Source of the DNA: an uncultured Pseudomonadota bacterium
GTDB lineage: Bacteria; Pseudomonadota; Gammaproteobacteria; Burkholderiales; Rhodocyclaceae
Direction: 5' to 3'
Length of the DNA stretch: 64,000 nt
Assembly: GCA_903951825.1 (NCBI GenBank)
Contig: CAJBDJ010000072.1
Coordinates: 29,931 to 93,930, forward strand
A program made the position numbers and the translations under genes. This document shows positions 1 through 8,592 of this stretch, piece by piece. The notes beneath the pieces are model-generated. The model ran no database searches. It had not been told where the DNA came from and worked only from the letters and a program-made list of their open reading frames with translations. Numbering within the stretch: the stretch's first letter is position 1; each line of letters starts with the position of its first letter.

Positions 1-1
1 T

Positions 2-1660
2 ACCGCGGGCATCCTCTCGGAAGACCAGCTACGCGTTGCCCTGCGTGAGCAACGCCATTGCAATCAGCCACTCGGCAAGTTGCTGGTGGAGCTCGGCTTT
101 GTCTCCGAGGCGACCGTCCGCGAGGTGTTGTCGGAGAGTCTCGGCCAACAGAGCATCGACATTTCGAAAGCGATTATCGACCCACAGGCGATCAGGCTGT
201 TGCCGCGCGACATCGCCACCCGCTTTCACTTGCTGCCACTGGATTTTGACAGCGATCGTCAACGTTTGACGCTGGCCGTCTCGGAGATCAACGACATCGT
301 CGGCCTCGACCGTGTGCGTTCGCTGCTGCCGAAAAACGTCGAACTCAAGCTGCTGATTGCCGGCGAATCAGAAATCGACCGCGCCATCGATCAGCATTAC
401 GGCCATGAACTCTCGATTGACGGCATCCTGCATGAAATTGAAACCGGCGAGATTGACTGGCAAAGCCTCTCGGCCGCCGATGATCAATACAGCCAACCGG
501 TAGTTCGGCTAATCGACGCCATTCTCAGCGATGCGGTGAAGAAGGACGCTTCAGACATCCACTTTGAACCGGAAGCCGGTTTTCTCCGCATCCGCTACCG
601 CATCGACGGCCTGCTGCGGCAGATTCGTGTCCTGCACAAGTCCTGCTGGCCAGCGATGACGGTACGCATCAAGGTGCTTTCCGGGATGAATATTGCCGAA
701 ACTCGCGCCCCCCAGGATGGCCGCATCAGTTTGAGCGTTTCCGGTCGGCCGATTGACTTTCGTGCGGCCTGCCAACCGACGATCCACGGCGAAAATATCG
801 TTCTGCGCATTCTTGACCGGCAAAAGGGGATCGTCCCGCTCGAACACCTCGGGCTCGCCGAAGACCATTTGCTGTGCCTGAAACGAATGATCGCCCGCCC
901 GGAAGGCATCATTCTCGTCACCGGCCCCACTGGCAGCGGAAAAACGACCACGCTGTACTCGCTGCTCAACTACATCAACAGCGAGAAGATCCACATCATG
1001 ACGCTCGAAGACCCCGTCGAGTATCCGCTGGCACTGGTGCGCCAGACCTCGATCGGCGAAAGCGCCAAACTCGATTTCGCCAACGGCATTCGCTGCATGA
1101 TGCGCCAGGATCCGGATGTCATTCTGGTCGGTGAAATCCGCGACGCGGCAACTGCCGAAATGGCCTTCCGCGCAGCGATGACCGGCCATCAGGTCTACTC
1201 AACCCTGCACACCAATTCGGCGATTGGCGCACTCCCGCGCCTGCTCGACATCGGCGTTCTGCCTGACATCATGGCCGGCAACATCATCGGCATTGTGGCG
1301 CAGCGCCTGATTCGCCGTCTCTGTGAACATTGCAAGTCAGGCAGTCATGCCAACTCCGGCGAAATGCGCTTGCTTGGCCTGCCCGATGACCGCCCTCGCC
1401 CGGTGCTTTATCGCGCCAGCGGCTGCGAGCAGTGCGCTTATCAGGGCTATCGCGGACGTCTGGCGATTATCGAACTGCTGCGCATCGACGCCGGCATTGA
1501 TCAACTAATCAGCCGCCGGGCGACACCGCAGGAAATCCGTAACCACGCCATCCAGCATGGGTTTTCAAGCCTTGTCGACGACGCTGTGCGGCGTGTCCTC
1601 GACGGCTCGACTTCGCTCGAAGAGATCGGGCGCGTGGTCGACCTGAGCGAGCGGATGTAA
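2..1660 (+). CDS. MshE/PilB/GspE-type assembly ATPase (5' end outside window)
   Basis: Hexameric cytoplasmic ATPase that powers assembly of type IV pili, MSHA-like pili or type II secretion pseudopili. The frame is open from the first bases of the window, so the true start lies upstream; an internal TTG near nt 80 is not the start. The first ~50 visible residues contain a PLGKLL...G...L...L repeat typical of MshEN domains, which bind c-di-GMP in some relatives. The Walker A GPTGSGKT is at nt 923-946, the Walker B region DPDVILVGEIRD at about nt 1109-1144, and a His box (STLHTN) follows. Two CxxC pairs (LCEHC near nt 1320, CEQC near nt 1427) form the family's zinc site. It is first in a tightly packed operon with a platform protein and pilin-like genes. 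The pathway type (MSHA, T4P or T2SS) cannot be fixed without the genes upstream. Confidence 0.93.
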   Translation, partial: TAGILSEDQLRVALREQRHCNQPLGKLLVELGFVSEATVREVLSESLGQQSIDISKAIIDPQAIRLLPRDIATRFHLLPLDFDSDRQRLTLAVSEINDIVGLDRVRSLLPKNVELKLLIAGESEIDRAIDQHYGHELSIDGILHEIETGEIDWQSLSAADDQYSQPVVRLIDAILSDAVKKDASDIHFEPEAGFLRIRYRIDGLLRQIRVLHKSCWPAMTVRIKVLSGMNIAETRAPQDGRISLSVSGRPIDFRAACQPTIHGENIVLRILDRQKGIVPLEHLGLAEDHLLCLKRMIARPEGIILVTGPTGSGKTTTLYSLLNYINSEKIHIMTLEDPVEYPLALVRQTSIGESAKLDFANGIRCMMRQDPDVILVGEIRDAATAEMAFRAAMTGHQVYSTLHTNSAIGALPRLLDIGVLPDIMAGNIIGIVAQRLIRRLCEHCKSGSHANSGEMRLLGLPDDRPRPVLYRASGCEQCAYQGYRGRLAIIELLRIDAGIDQLISRRATPQEIRNHAIQHGFSSLVDDAVRRVLDGSTSLEEIGRVVDLSERM

Positions 1661-1662
1661 AC

Positions 1663-2862
1663 ATGCTCTTCGACTACAAAGCCGTCAGTCGCGAGGGGCG
1701 CATGGTGAGCGGGCGCCTCGATGCAATCAACGCGGTCGATCTCGAAACGCGGCTCAAAAAAATGGAGCTTGACCTCATCTCCGGCAAACCACTCGCCTAT
1801 CGTCGTCGCCTGTTTGTCCACAAGACACCACGGCGGGAACTGATCAACTTCTGCCTCCATCTCGATCAACTGACGCGCTCCGGCGTGGCCATCCTCGATG
1901 GCCTTGCCGATTTGCGCGACTCGATCGATAACCCGCGCTTTCGCGAGGTCATCGCCAGCATGATCGAGCGCATCGAAGGTGGTCAGACGCTCTCGCAAGC
2001 GCTGGCCTGCCATCCGGATGTTTTCAACGCAGTTTTCGTGAACCTGATTGGCGCCGGTGAGAGCAGCGGCCAGTTGCCGGAAGTGCTGCACAGCCTCAGC
2101 GAATCGCTCAAATGGGAGGATGAACTCGCTTCGCAAACCCAAAAACTGCTGATGTATCCGGCCGTGGTTGGCGGCATCGTCCTCAGCGCGACATTTTTCC
2201 TGATGGCCTACATGGTGCCGCAGCTCAAGATGTTCGTGAAAAATATGGGGCAAGCCTTGCCGCTCCATACGCAGCTGTTGTTTTTCATCTCCGACCTGCT
2301 GCGCGGCTATTGGTATGTTTTCCTCATCCTGCCGGTGATCGCCGTGATCGCCCTCCGCCTGCTCCTGCGCAGCAATCCGCTTGCCCGTCGGCGATTTGAT
2401 GCGATGAAACTGGGCGTTCCCGTCGTCGGCCCGATTCTGAAAAAAATCATTCTCTCGCGCTTCGCCAACACCTTTGCCATGCTCTACGCGGCGGGCATCC
2501 CGGTTATTGAAGCAATTCGCAAAACGCAGGATGTCGTCGGCAACCAAGTCGTCCACCAGGCTTTGTTGAGGGTCGAGCAAGCCATTCGCGACGGCCAGAA
2601 CATCGCTGGCGCCTTCCACGATGTCGGGCTTTTTCCGCCACTGGTCGTGCGCATGTTACGGGTTGGCGAAACCACCGGCGGGCTCGACAAGGCACTGCTC
2701 AACGTCAGCTATTTCTACAATCGCGACATCAAGGAATCGGTCGCCAAGGCACAGGCGCTAATCGAACCGATGCTCACTGTCTGCATGGGCGCCCTGCTCG
2801 GCTGGATCATGCTCTCGGTGATCGGGCCGATTTACGACGTAGTCAGCACACTCAAAGTATGA
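1663..2862 (+). CDS. GspF/PilC/MshG-type inner-membrane platform protein
   Basis: Polytopic inner-membrane protein that couples the assembly ATPase to the growing (pseudo)pilus. At 399 residues it has the usual family length and the duplicated T2SSF layout: two helical cytoplasmic domains, each followed by membrane segments. Hydrophobic stretches lie near residues 166-190, 215-235 and 367-392. The family signature around GESSGQLPEVL is visible in the first repeat and GETTGGLDKAL in the second. The ATG is two bases after the ATPase stop. The 3' end overlaps the next gene by four bases (ATGA), so translational coupling is likely. Confidence 0.93.
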   Translation: MLFDYKAVSREGRMVSGRLDAINAVDLETRLKKMELDLISGKPLAYRRRLFVHKTPRRELINFCLHLDQLTRSGVAILDGLADLRDSIDNPRFREVIASMIERIEGGQTLSQALACHPDVFNAVFVNLIGAGESSGQLPEVLHSLSESLKWEDELASQTQKLLMYPAVVGGIVLSATFFLMAYMVPQLKMFVKNMGQALPLHTQLLFFISDLLRGYWYVFLILPVIAVIALRLLLRSNPLARRRFDAMKLGVPVVGPILKKIILSRFANTFAMLYAAGIPVIEAIRKTQDVVGNQVVHQALLRVEQAIRDGQNIAGAFHDVGLFPPLVVRMLRVGETTGGLDKALLNVSYFYNRDIKESVAKAQALIEPMLTVCMGALLGWIMLSVIGPIYDVVSTLKV

Positions 2863-4382
2863 GCCGGCAGCGCCTTCTTTATCTCGATACAGATCGCCTG
2901 ACGGCCTATTGCTGGCAAGCCGGCAGATTGACAGAAGAAGCAGCATTCGAGTCGTCCGCACAAGCCTCCCCACGTTTCAGCGCCTATCTGCAGACTCACC
3001 GCCACAGTCATTTCAGTCTGTTGGCCAACGCCGGCGAGGAAGCTTATCGACTCGAAACCATCCCTTTCCTGCGTGGCGCCAACCGGCAAGCGCTGATCAG
3101 CCGCAAAATCGCTCAGCACTTTCATCACTCGCCGCTCGCCGCAAGCATCTCTCTGGGCTTTGAAAAAGCGCAGCGAAAAAACGAAAAGCTGCTGCTCAGC
3201 GCACTCACCCAACCCGAGCACCTTGCCCCCTGGCTGCAATGCATCAAGGAAACCGGCAGTGCACTGGCCGGGATTTACAGCGTCGCCCAACTCGCCGGCA
3301 CCTTGCTGAAAAAGTTGCACCTGCCGGCAAGACGCAGCCTGCTGCTGAGCGTGCACGGCCATTCGCTTCGCGAAACGTATCTAGTGGATGGCGAAACCCG
3401 ATTTTCACGCATGGCGCCGCTCCTCGACATCAGCAGCGCCGGCATTGCCGGCAGCATTGCCGACGAAGCGGCGCGGCTTCAGCAATATCTCGTCAGCCAG
3501 CGCCTGATCGAGCGCAATGAAGCATTGCCGGTCTATGTTCTGGCGCCCGCGATGGTGACGACAGCCGTGCGCGAGGCCTGCCGGGAAAGCAACAATCTGC
3601 GCTTCGAAATTCTCGACAGCCAGCGGCAAGCCCCCCTAATCGGCCTCAAGTCGCTCCCCGGCGAGCGCGGCATTGATTTGCTGTTTCTTCATCTGCTACG
3701 CATCGCACCACCTCGCCAGCAGTTAGCCAACGAAGATCACCGCCACGATTACCGCCTGTCGCAAATCCGCCGCGGCCTGCTGGCGCTCGGCGTGATTGCC
3801 CTGCTCGGTAGCGCCCTATTCGCCGCCAGGAGGTCTTTTGAGACGCAGCAGTTGCGCGAGGAACACCGCTCGCTGATTGCCCGCGAGGCCGAGACCCAGC
3901 AGCGCTACCACGAGTTGGCGGCGACATTCCCGCCAGTCGGCATCGACAGCGAAACCCTACGCCGCGTCACCGCCCGACATGACGAACTGGCGGCACAGCA
4001 ACAGCAACCGGACGCCGCCTACCGGATGGTCAGCAAGGCACTCGAACAGTCACCGGCCATTCAGCTCGAATCGCTAAACTGGCAAATCGCCATGCCGGCA
4101 CCCGCCGCAGGCCGCGCTGCATCGCTCATCAACGGCGGCGATCAAGTCATCAGCGTGCACGGCAGTATCGACGACACTGCCGACGCCGGCGCCCGGCAAG
4201 TCTTGAGCAGACTCGAGCAATTTGCCGCGCATTTGCGTGCTGACCGCAACAATCAGGTCGACATCCGCCAGCAACCTTTCGATATTGAACCCGGTCGTGC
4301 ACTACGCGGCAGCGACAAGGATGACGATGCCGGCGGCTCGCGCCAGTTCACCCTGCAAGTTTCGCGGCGGGAAAGGCCGTGA
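2859..4382 (+). CDS. PilM/PilN- or GspL-like pilus assembly protein
   Basis: 507-residue protein with a large cytoplasmic N-terminal region, one membrane helix at about residues 306-325 (GLLALGVIALLGSALFA) and a periplasmic C-terminal region that begins with a charged, probably coiled segment. This is the topology of GspL and of PilM-PilN combined. Position between the platform protein and a PilO-like gene supports that role. I see no strong actin-like ATPase motifs in the N-terminal half, so the PilM-like fold is an inference from order and topology. The ATG overlaps the upstream stop (ATGA), and the downstream GTG start overlaps this stop. MshI-type biogenesis protein is an alternative label. 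Confidence 0.6.
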   Translation: MSRQRLLYLDTDRLTAYCWQAGRLTEEAAFESSAQASPRFSAYLQTHRHSHFSLLANAGEEAYRLETIPFLRGANRQALISRKIAQHFHHSPLAASISLGFEKAQRKNEKLLLSALTQPEHLAPWLQCIKETGSALAGIYSVAQLAGTLLKKLHLPARRSLLLSVHGHSLRETYLVDGETRFSRMAPLLDISSAGIAGSIADEAARLQQYLVSQRLIERNEALPVYVLAPAMVTTAVREACRESNNLRFEILDSQRQAPLIGLKSLPGERGIDLLFLHLLRIAPPRQQLANEDHRHDYRLSQIRRGLLALGVIALLGSALFAARRSFETQQLREEHRSLIAREAETQQRYHELAATFPPVGIDSETLRRVTARHDELAAQQQQPDAAYRMVSKALEQSPAIQLESLNWQIAMPAPAAGRAASLINGGDQVISVHGSIDDTADAGARQVLSRLEQFAAHLRADRNNQVDIRQQPFDIEPGRALRGSDKDDDAGGSRQFTLQVSRRERP

Positions 4383-4987
4383 AATTTGTCCGCCAGGATC
4401 TTCCGAAACTTCAGTGGCACCTGCTGTCAGCTCTCTGTATGCTGCTTGCCGCCGGCGCCCTCATCATCCACAGCCGGCTTGCCGTGCAGCAGGCGCAAAC
4501 TGAGCGGGAAACTGCGGCCAGCCGCCTGCAGCGCATTGAACAGCAACTCGGCGAGGTTCGCGACGAAGCGCCGGCCATCGCGCAGCGCGTCAAGCGCTTC
4601 CAGCAGATCGCGCAATCCGGGATGAGCGGCGAGGAAATTCGTCTCGAATGGATCGAGTCGCTGCGTGAATTGCAGCAACAACTCCGCTTGCCCGGCATGA
4701 GCTACGAATTCAGCCCGCAGGTCAGCATCGAAACGGCCAACGTCGGCGCTTACGCGCATTACAGCAGTCGGCTGAAAATTCAACTGCAACTGGTGCACGA
4801 AGAGGATCTGCTCAATTTTCTCCGGCAACTGCAACAGCGCACCAGAGCCCTGATTCTCCCGCGTAGCTGCCGCCTGACGCGCCTGAAAACAGAGGCTCAA
4901 GCCAACGACGGATGGGCTCGACTGAGCGCCGAATGCGAGATCGACTGGGTCAGCCTGCACCGCCTCAACAGCGTGCCGCGACCTTGA
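4379..4987 (+). CDS. PilO/GspM-like inner-membrane assembly protein
   Basis: 202-residue bitopic protein: short basic cytoplasmic start, one membrane helix at about residues 12-31, then a coiled-coil segment rich in Gln, Arg and Glu (about 38-85) and a small C-terminal domain. This is the PilO/GspM arrangement. These proteins pair with the PilN/GspL partner encoded just upstream to form the inner-membrane alignment complex. The start is GTG, overlapping the previous stop (GTGA); no in-frame ATG gives a complete membrane anchor. Assignment rests on topology, size and gene order rather than sequence motifs. Confidence 0.6.
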   Translation: MKFVRQDLPKLQWHLLSALCMLLAAGALIIHSRLAVQQAQTERETAASRLQRIEQQLGEVRDEAPAIAQRVKRFQQIAQSGMSGEEIRLEWIESLRELQQQLRLPGMSYEFSPQVSIETANVGAYAHYSSRLKIQLQLVHEEDLLNFLRQLQQRTRALILPRSCRLTRLKTEAQANDGWARLSAECEIDWVSLHRLNSVPRP

Positions 4988-5304
4988 AACGCCTGCTTGC
5001 CGGGCTGCTGATCCTCAGCGCCCTTGCTGCCAAGGCCGACGATGCGCCGCTCGGTCGCCTATTTTTTTCCGCCCAGGAACGCGCCGCCCTCGACCGTCAG
5101 CGCCAGCAAGGCACAACGGCCAGTTCGACACTCGATGGCGAAGTGCGCCGCAGCAGTGGCAAAAACACACGCTGGGTCAATGGCCAGGCGCAATACATCG
5201 ATGAAACGCCCGCCGCCGTCGCTGGCAAACGCGCTCAGCCGGATACCGGCCTCCGGCAAGAACTGCCGGAAGGCGTGCTGATCGTCGGCAGTCGGCGCCA
5301 CTGA
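4984..5304 (+). CDS. Small exported protein of the pilus operon
   Basis: 106-residue protein. I chose the TTG at 4984, which overlaps the upstream stop (TTGA), because it places a classical signal peptide at the N-terminus: MKRLLAGLL..., ending near AKA before DDAPLG. An earlier in-frame ATG at 4912 would bury the signal peptide. The mature part starts with a LGRLFFSAQERAALDRQRQ motif, followed by a polar stretch and a C-terminal GVLIVGSRR. Position after the PilO-like gene suggests a periplasmic accessory role like PilP, but there is no lipobox and no clear PilP similarity. Function unknown. Confidence 0.65.
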   Translation: MKRLLAGLLILSALAAKADDAPLGRLFFSAQERAALDRQRQQGTTASSTLDGEVRRSSGKNTRWVNGQAQYIDETPAAVAGKRAQPDTGLRQELPEGVLIVGSRRH

Positions 5305-5309
5305 AGCGC

Positions 5310-7889
5310 ATGCAAGCACAACTCACCGCCGCCCGCGCCGAGTCCGGCATGGCGCTTCTGGTTGTTCTCCTGGCGCTGATTCTTGGCGGCAGCTACGCTT
5401 TCTACCGCAGCAATAATCTCGACTTCGACTCCCGTCAGGCGGATATCAAGCTCACCCTGCAACTGACCAAAGCCAAGGAAGCCTTGATCGCTTACGCCGT
5501 CATCGACAACAAGCGTCCGGGGCGTATGCCCTGCCCCGATATCACCGGCAACGGCGTTTCGCCCTTGCTGAAAGGCGACGAATGCGATGGCTGGAAAACC
5601 GGCGACCCCGACATTTACAGCGGCTGGCTGCCGTGGAAGACACTAGATTTGCTCGAAGCCGGCGACGAGCAGGGCACTCCCTTTCGTTACGCCAGCTCGC
5701 GCAGCTTCGGCGGCGAGCGAATCGACACCCCGCTGAACAGTGAAACCGCGACCTCCCTGCACGTCGATCTACCGCCGGGCACGGCGAGTAACGATATTGT
5801 GGCGATCATCATCGCAACCCGCAGTGCGCTCGACACCAGGAATTCGGATGGCGACGACTATTTTTTCAACGGCACCACGACTGCGCCCGAAGATAACGAT
5901 CTCATCGCCGCCATTACCCGCCAGGAACTGATGGCAGCGGTTGAAAAACGGGTCGCCGGGGAACTCCGGCATTGTCTCGAACAACACGCTGCGCTCGCCG
6001 CCGATTACACCTATCCGTCGCCGGCACCCCTCACCAGCCCTCTCTTCCAGGGGCAGGCCGGAAGCCGCTTCGGCATGGTTCCGGCAACCCAGCCGGGCGA
6101 CAATCCAGACGACTTGCTCAAACAAGCCCGGCGTGAGTTTGAATCGGCGCAAAGCCTAGCCGACAGCCCCCTGAACAGCGCCAACGCCACTCAAAAACTC
6201 GCCACCCTGCGCCGCCTGCAAGAGGCTGCAGCTTATGCCCGAGCGCTTTATGACCGACTGTATATCGTTGCCAGCGATCTCCACGTCAAGGCCGAGCGCC
6301 TCGTCACCGCCTACGCCACGCTTGATGCGACGCTGGGCGCGGTTACCGCCAACAGCGCCGCATTCGCCAGTGGCGCCAGCGGGATTCCGGCGGCACTTGA
6401 TCTCGCCCAGCCCGAACTTGATGCCTTCCGCCTTTCATTAGCCAACAGCGGCTTCGATCTTTTTCTGATGGAGCTTGAAAGCGAGAATGCCCGCTTGCAC
6501 AGCAAAATTGCGCTGGCGGCAGCCAATCCCGCCGAAGAAATGGCGGCCCTGCAAACTCAGGTCAATGTTTTCAAGAGCAAATTGCTGGCCAACAGCCTGA
6601 CCCCCAATCCAGAACTGAGCGCCTTCCTGGCAAGCAACATCGAACTGGCGACGATTGCCGTCGACGCTGCCAGGGCGGCAAAATTGGCACCCACCGATGA
6701 GGCACTGCAGGCGACGGCGATCACTGAGGCAAGCTCACTGGCCGACGCCAATCAACGGCTGGATCAAGCGATTCAGGCCATCCGCCTGAATTTCGCGCCC
6801 GTCGTCATCGCGCTGCTCAAGGAACAGGTCAGTGCCGCCAGCATTCGTTTTTCAGCCAATCCCGAGGTCGCCACCCGCAACAAGCTGGCTCAAACGCTGG
6901 CGGCGCTGCGCGCCAAAGCCGGCTTGCTGCTGCACGGCTCCACTGCCGTCATGGCCGCCCAAGCTGCACTGAACGTCAGCCTGGAGACCGCCATTCAAGC
7001 GACAGCGAGTGGCGCCGACCCGGCACTGATCGAATCCAGCACTGCCACCGTCGCCGCTCAAGCCGACACACTGGTTCTGGCGATGAAAGCGAATGGCGAC
7101 AATATCGCCACGGCAACACTCGACAGCGCCACAGATTGGCTCGTGCGCAGCAAACAAGTCGTTCCAGCGACGCTGACCGCCGGCCGGGAACTGCGCTCAC
7201 TGGGAAAAATCGTCAGTTACTGGGCGGAAAGCGCTTCGCTATACGGCAAATCGATTGCCCAAAAGGCACGCAAGAAAGTCACCGCAGAAGGCGATAGCGA
7301 CAACGCCGCCTATGTTGCGGCACAGCAACTGCTGAACAGCCTGAACGGCAGCACCGGCGCCATCGAATTAATGGAACGCTCGCTAGCCCGACCCGCCGAC
7401 GCGACAGCTCAGGCCAAAGCGCAAACCGCCCTCGACAAGACACAAGGGCTGGTGGACGCCCTCAATGCCAAAAATGCCGAACTGGAAACCACGCTTCAGT
7501 CCGCCCTGGCTGAGGCCGCGACGCCTACTCAATGGCTGGGCGAGGCCTGCACCGTCTTCCGGCCACCGACAGGCAGCAGCACCTGGTGGGTCAGCAATCA
7601 ATGGGCGAATTATGTCTTTTACCAGATTGATGAACCAACGCGCTCGCTGCCCGTCAATCAAAAATGTGTCGGCAAACTGCAAGTCAATGGCTCCGGCAAC
7701 CTCTGCGTGGTCACGCTCAGCGCCGGCCAGCCGCTGGCCGGACAAATCCGCAGCCATCGCACAGTGGCCGAATTTTTCGATGACCCGATCAATGCCGACA
7801 ATTCGCGCAACGGGGACGCCTCGACCCCCAGTAAAAACTTTTCCAACAAGCCACCATCGGCCACGTTCAATGATCGCCTGGCCTTCTGA
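5310..7889 (+). CDS. Giant GspK/PilX-like minor pilin with long helical segment
   Basis: 859 residues, far longer than a normal minor pilin. The N-terminus has a short leader ending in Gly13, then a hydrophobic helix (MALLVVLLALILGG, residues 14-27) as in class III prepilins; position 5 of the mature form is not Glu, as in GspK/PilX tip pilins. Residues ~55-130 share a pattern with the next gene: helix, GRMPCP, a second Cys, GWLPW..L.L and PFRYASS. From about residue 270 to 735 the protein is Ala-rich and predicted helical. The last ~110 residues form a separate Cys-containing domain (WVSNQW..YVFYQI, near residues 755-770). It probably sits at the pilus tip. Which of its segments are coiled coil cannot be decided by eye. 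Confidence 0.7.
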   Translation: MQAQLTAARAESGMALLVVLLALILGGSYAFYRSNNLDFDSRQADIKLTLQLTKAKEALIAYAVIDNKRPGRMPCPDITGNGVSPLLKGDECDGWKTGDPDIYSGWLPWKTLDLLEAGDEQGTPFRYASSRSFGGERIDTPLNSETATSLHVDLPPGTASNDIVAIIIATRSALDTRNSDGDDYFFNGTTTAPEDNDLIAAITRQELMAAVEKRVAGELRHCLEQHAALAADYTYPSPAPLTSPLFQGQAGSRFGMVPATQPGDNPDDLLKQARREFESAQSLADSPLNSANATQKLATLRRLQEAAAYARALYDRLYIVASDLHVKAERLVTAYATLDATLGAVTANSAAFASGASGIPAALDLAQPELDAFRLSLANSGFDLFLMELESENARLHSKIALAAANPAEEMAALQTQVNVFKSKLLANSLTPNPELSAFLASNIELATIAVDAARAAKLAPTDEALQATAITEASSLADANQRLDQAIQAIRLNFAPVVIALLKEQVSAASIRFSANPEVATRNKLAQTLAALRAKAGLLLHGSTAVMAAQAALNVSLETAIQATASGADPALIESSTATVAAQADTLVLAMKANGDNIATATLDSATDWLVRSKQVVPATLTAGRELRSLGKIVSYWAESASLYGKSIAQKARKKVTAEGDSDNAAYVAAQQLLNSLNGSTGAIELMERSLARPADATAQAKAQTALDKTQGLVDALNAKNAELETTLQSALAEAATPTQWLGEACTVFRPPTGSSTWWVSNQWANYVFYQIDEPTRSLPVNQKCVGKLQVNGSGNLCVVTLSAGQPLAGQIRSHRTVAEFFDDPINADNSRNGDASTPSKNFSNKPPSATFNDRLAF

Positions 7890-8592
7890 GCGCACACCGC
7901 GCCGTCGCGCAACGACCCTTGCCGATCGCTGCCGTGGATTCAGCCTCGTCGAATTGACGGTCGTCCTGATCATCGTTGCCCTGCTCTCCGGCGGTCTGAT
8001 GCTCGGCCTTCCGGCACAGCGCAATCTTGCCGACCACCTCGAAGCGCAGCGTCAACTGGAGAACATTCGCGAAGCCCTGCTCGGCTTTGCCCTCACCAAG
8101 GGACGCCTGCCCTGCCCGGCGACACCCGCCTTGCCCAACACCGACGCCCTCGCTGGCCACGAAAACTGCGCGCTCGAACACGGCGTTTTACCCTGGGCAA
8201 TCCTGGGTCTGCCGGAAAGCGATCCGTGGGGCAATCGCTTCAGCTACTTTGCCGCCAGCGGATTCAGCGCCCCACTGGGCAGCGGAGCGATGGCCAGTTT
8301 TACCCTGGACACCGAAGGCACAGCCGAGGTCAGGGACAGCGCGGCTTCCGGCAGCAATATTGCATCCGCCCTGCCGGCGCTGGTCATCAGTCATGGCCGC
8401 AATGGCGCCGGCGCCTATCAAGCATCGGGGAGAAAAATTCCTGACGGCAGCGGCGATGAGCTGGAAAACTCCAACGCCAGCAACAAGTTGTTTGTCTCCC
8501 ATGCGGCCACTGCCAATTTCGACGATATGCTCGTCTGGATCGTCCCCAGCATCCTGAAATCGCGGATGGTCGCTGCCGGGCGTTTGCCTTAA
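7870..8592 (+). CDS. Type IV prepilin-like protein
   Basis: 240-residue pilin or pseudopilin precursor. The leader of 23 residues ends in RG, followed by FSLVELTVVLIIVALLSGG with Glu at mature position 5, the canonical prepilin peptidase site. The globular part holds GRLPCP, a second Cys (ENC), GVLPWAILGL and NRFSYFAAS, the same ordered pattern as the N-terminal domain of the preceding giant protein. The ATG at 7870 lies inside the 3' end of that gene (20-nt overlap), so the pair is probably co-translated. The C-terminus converges on gpsA with a four-base overlap. It could be the major or a minor subunit; composition alone does not tell. Confidence 0.85.
   Translation: MIAWPSERTPRRRATTLADRCRGFSLVELTVVLIIVALLSGGLMLGLPAQRNLADHLEAQRQLENIREALLGFALTKGRLPCPATPALPNTDALAGHENCALEHGVLPWAILGLPESDPWGNRFSYFAASGFSAPLGSGAMASFTLDTEGTAEVRDSAASGSNIASALPALVISHGRNGAGAYQASGRKIPDGSGDELENSNASNKLFVSHAATANFDDMLVWIVPSILKSRMVAAGRLP

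Noticed and set aside
1501..2619. 372-codon frame opposite the platform protein gene
   Set aside because: Antisense to a well-supported GspF-like gene, without motifs.
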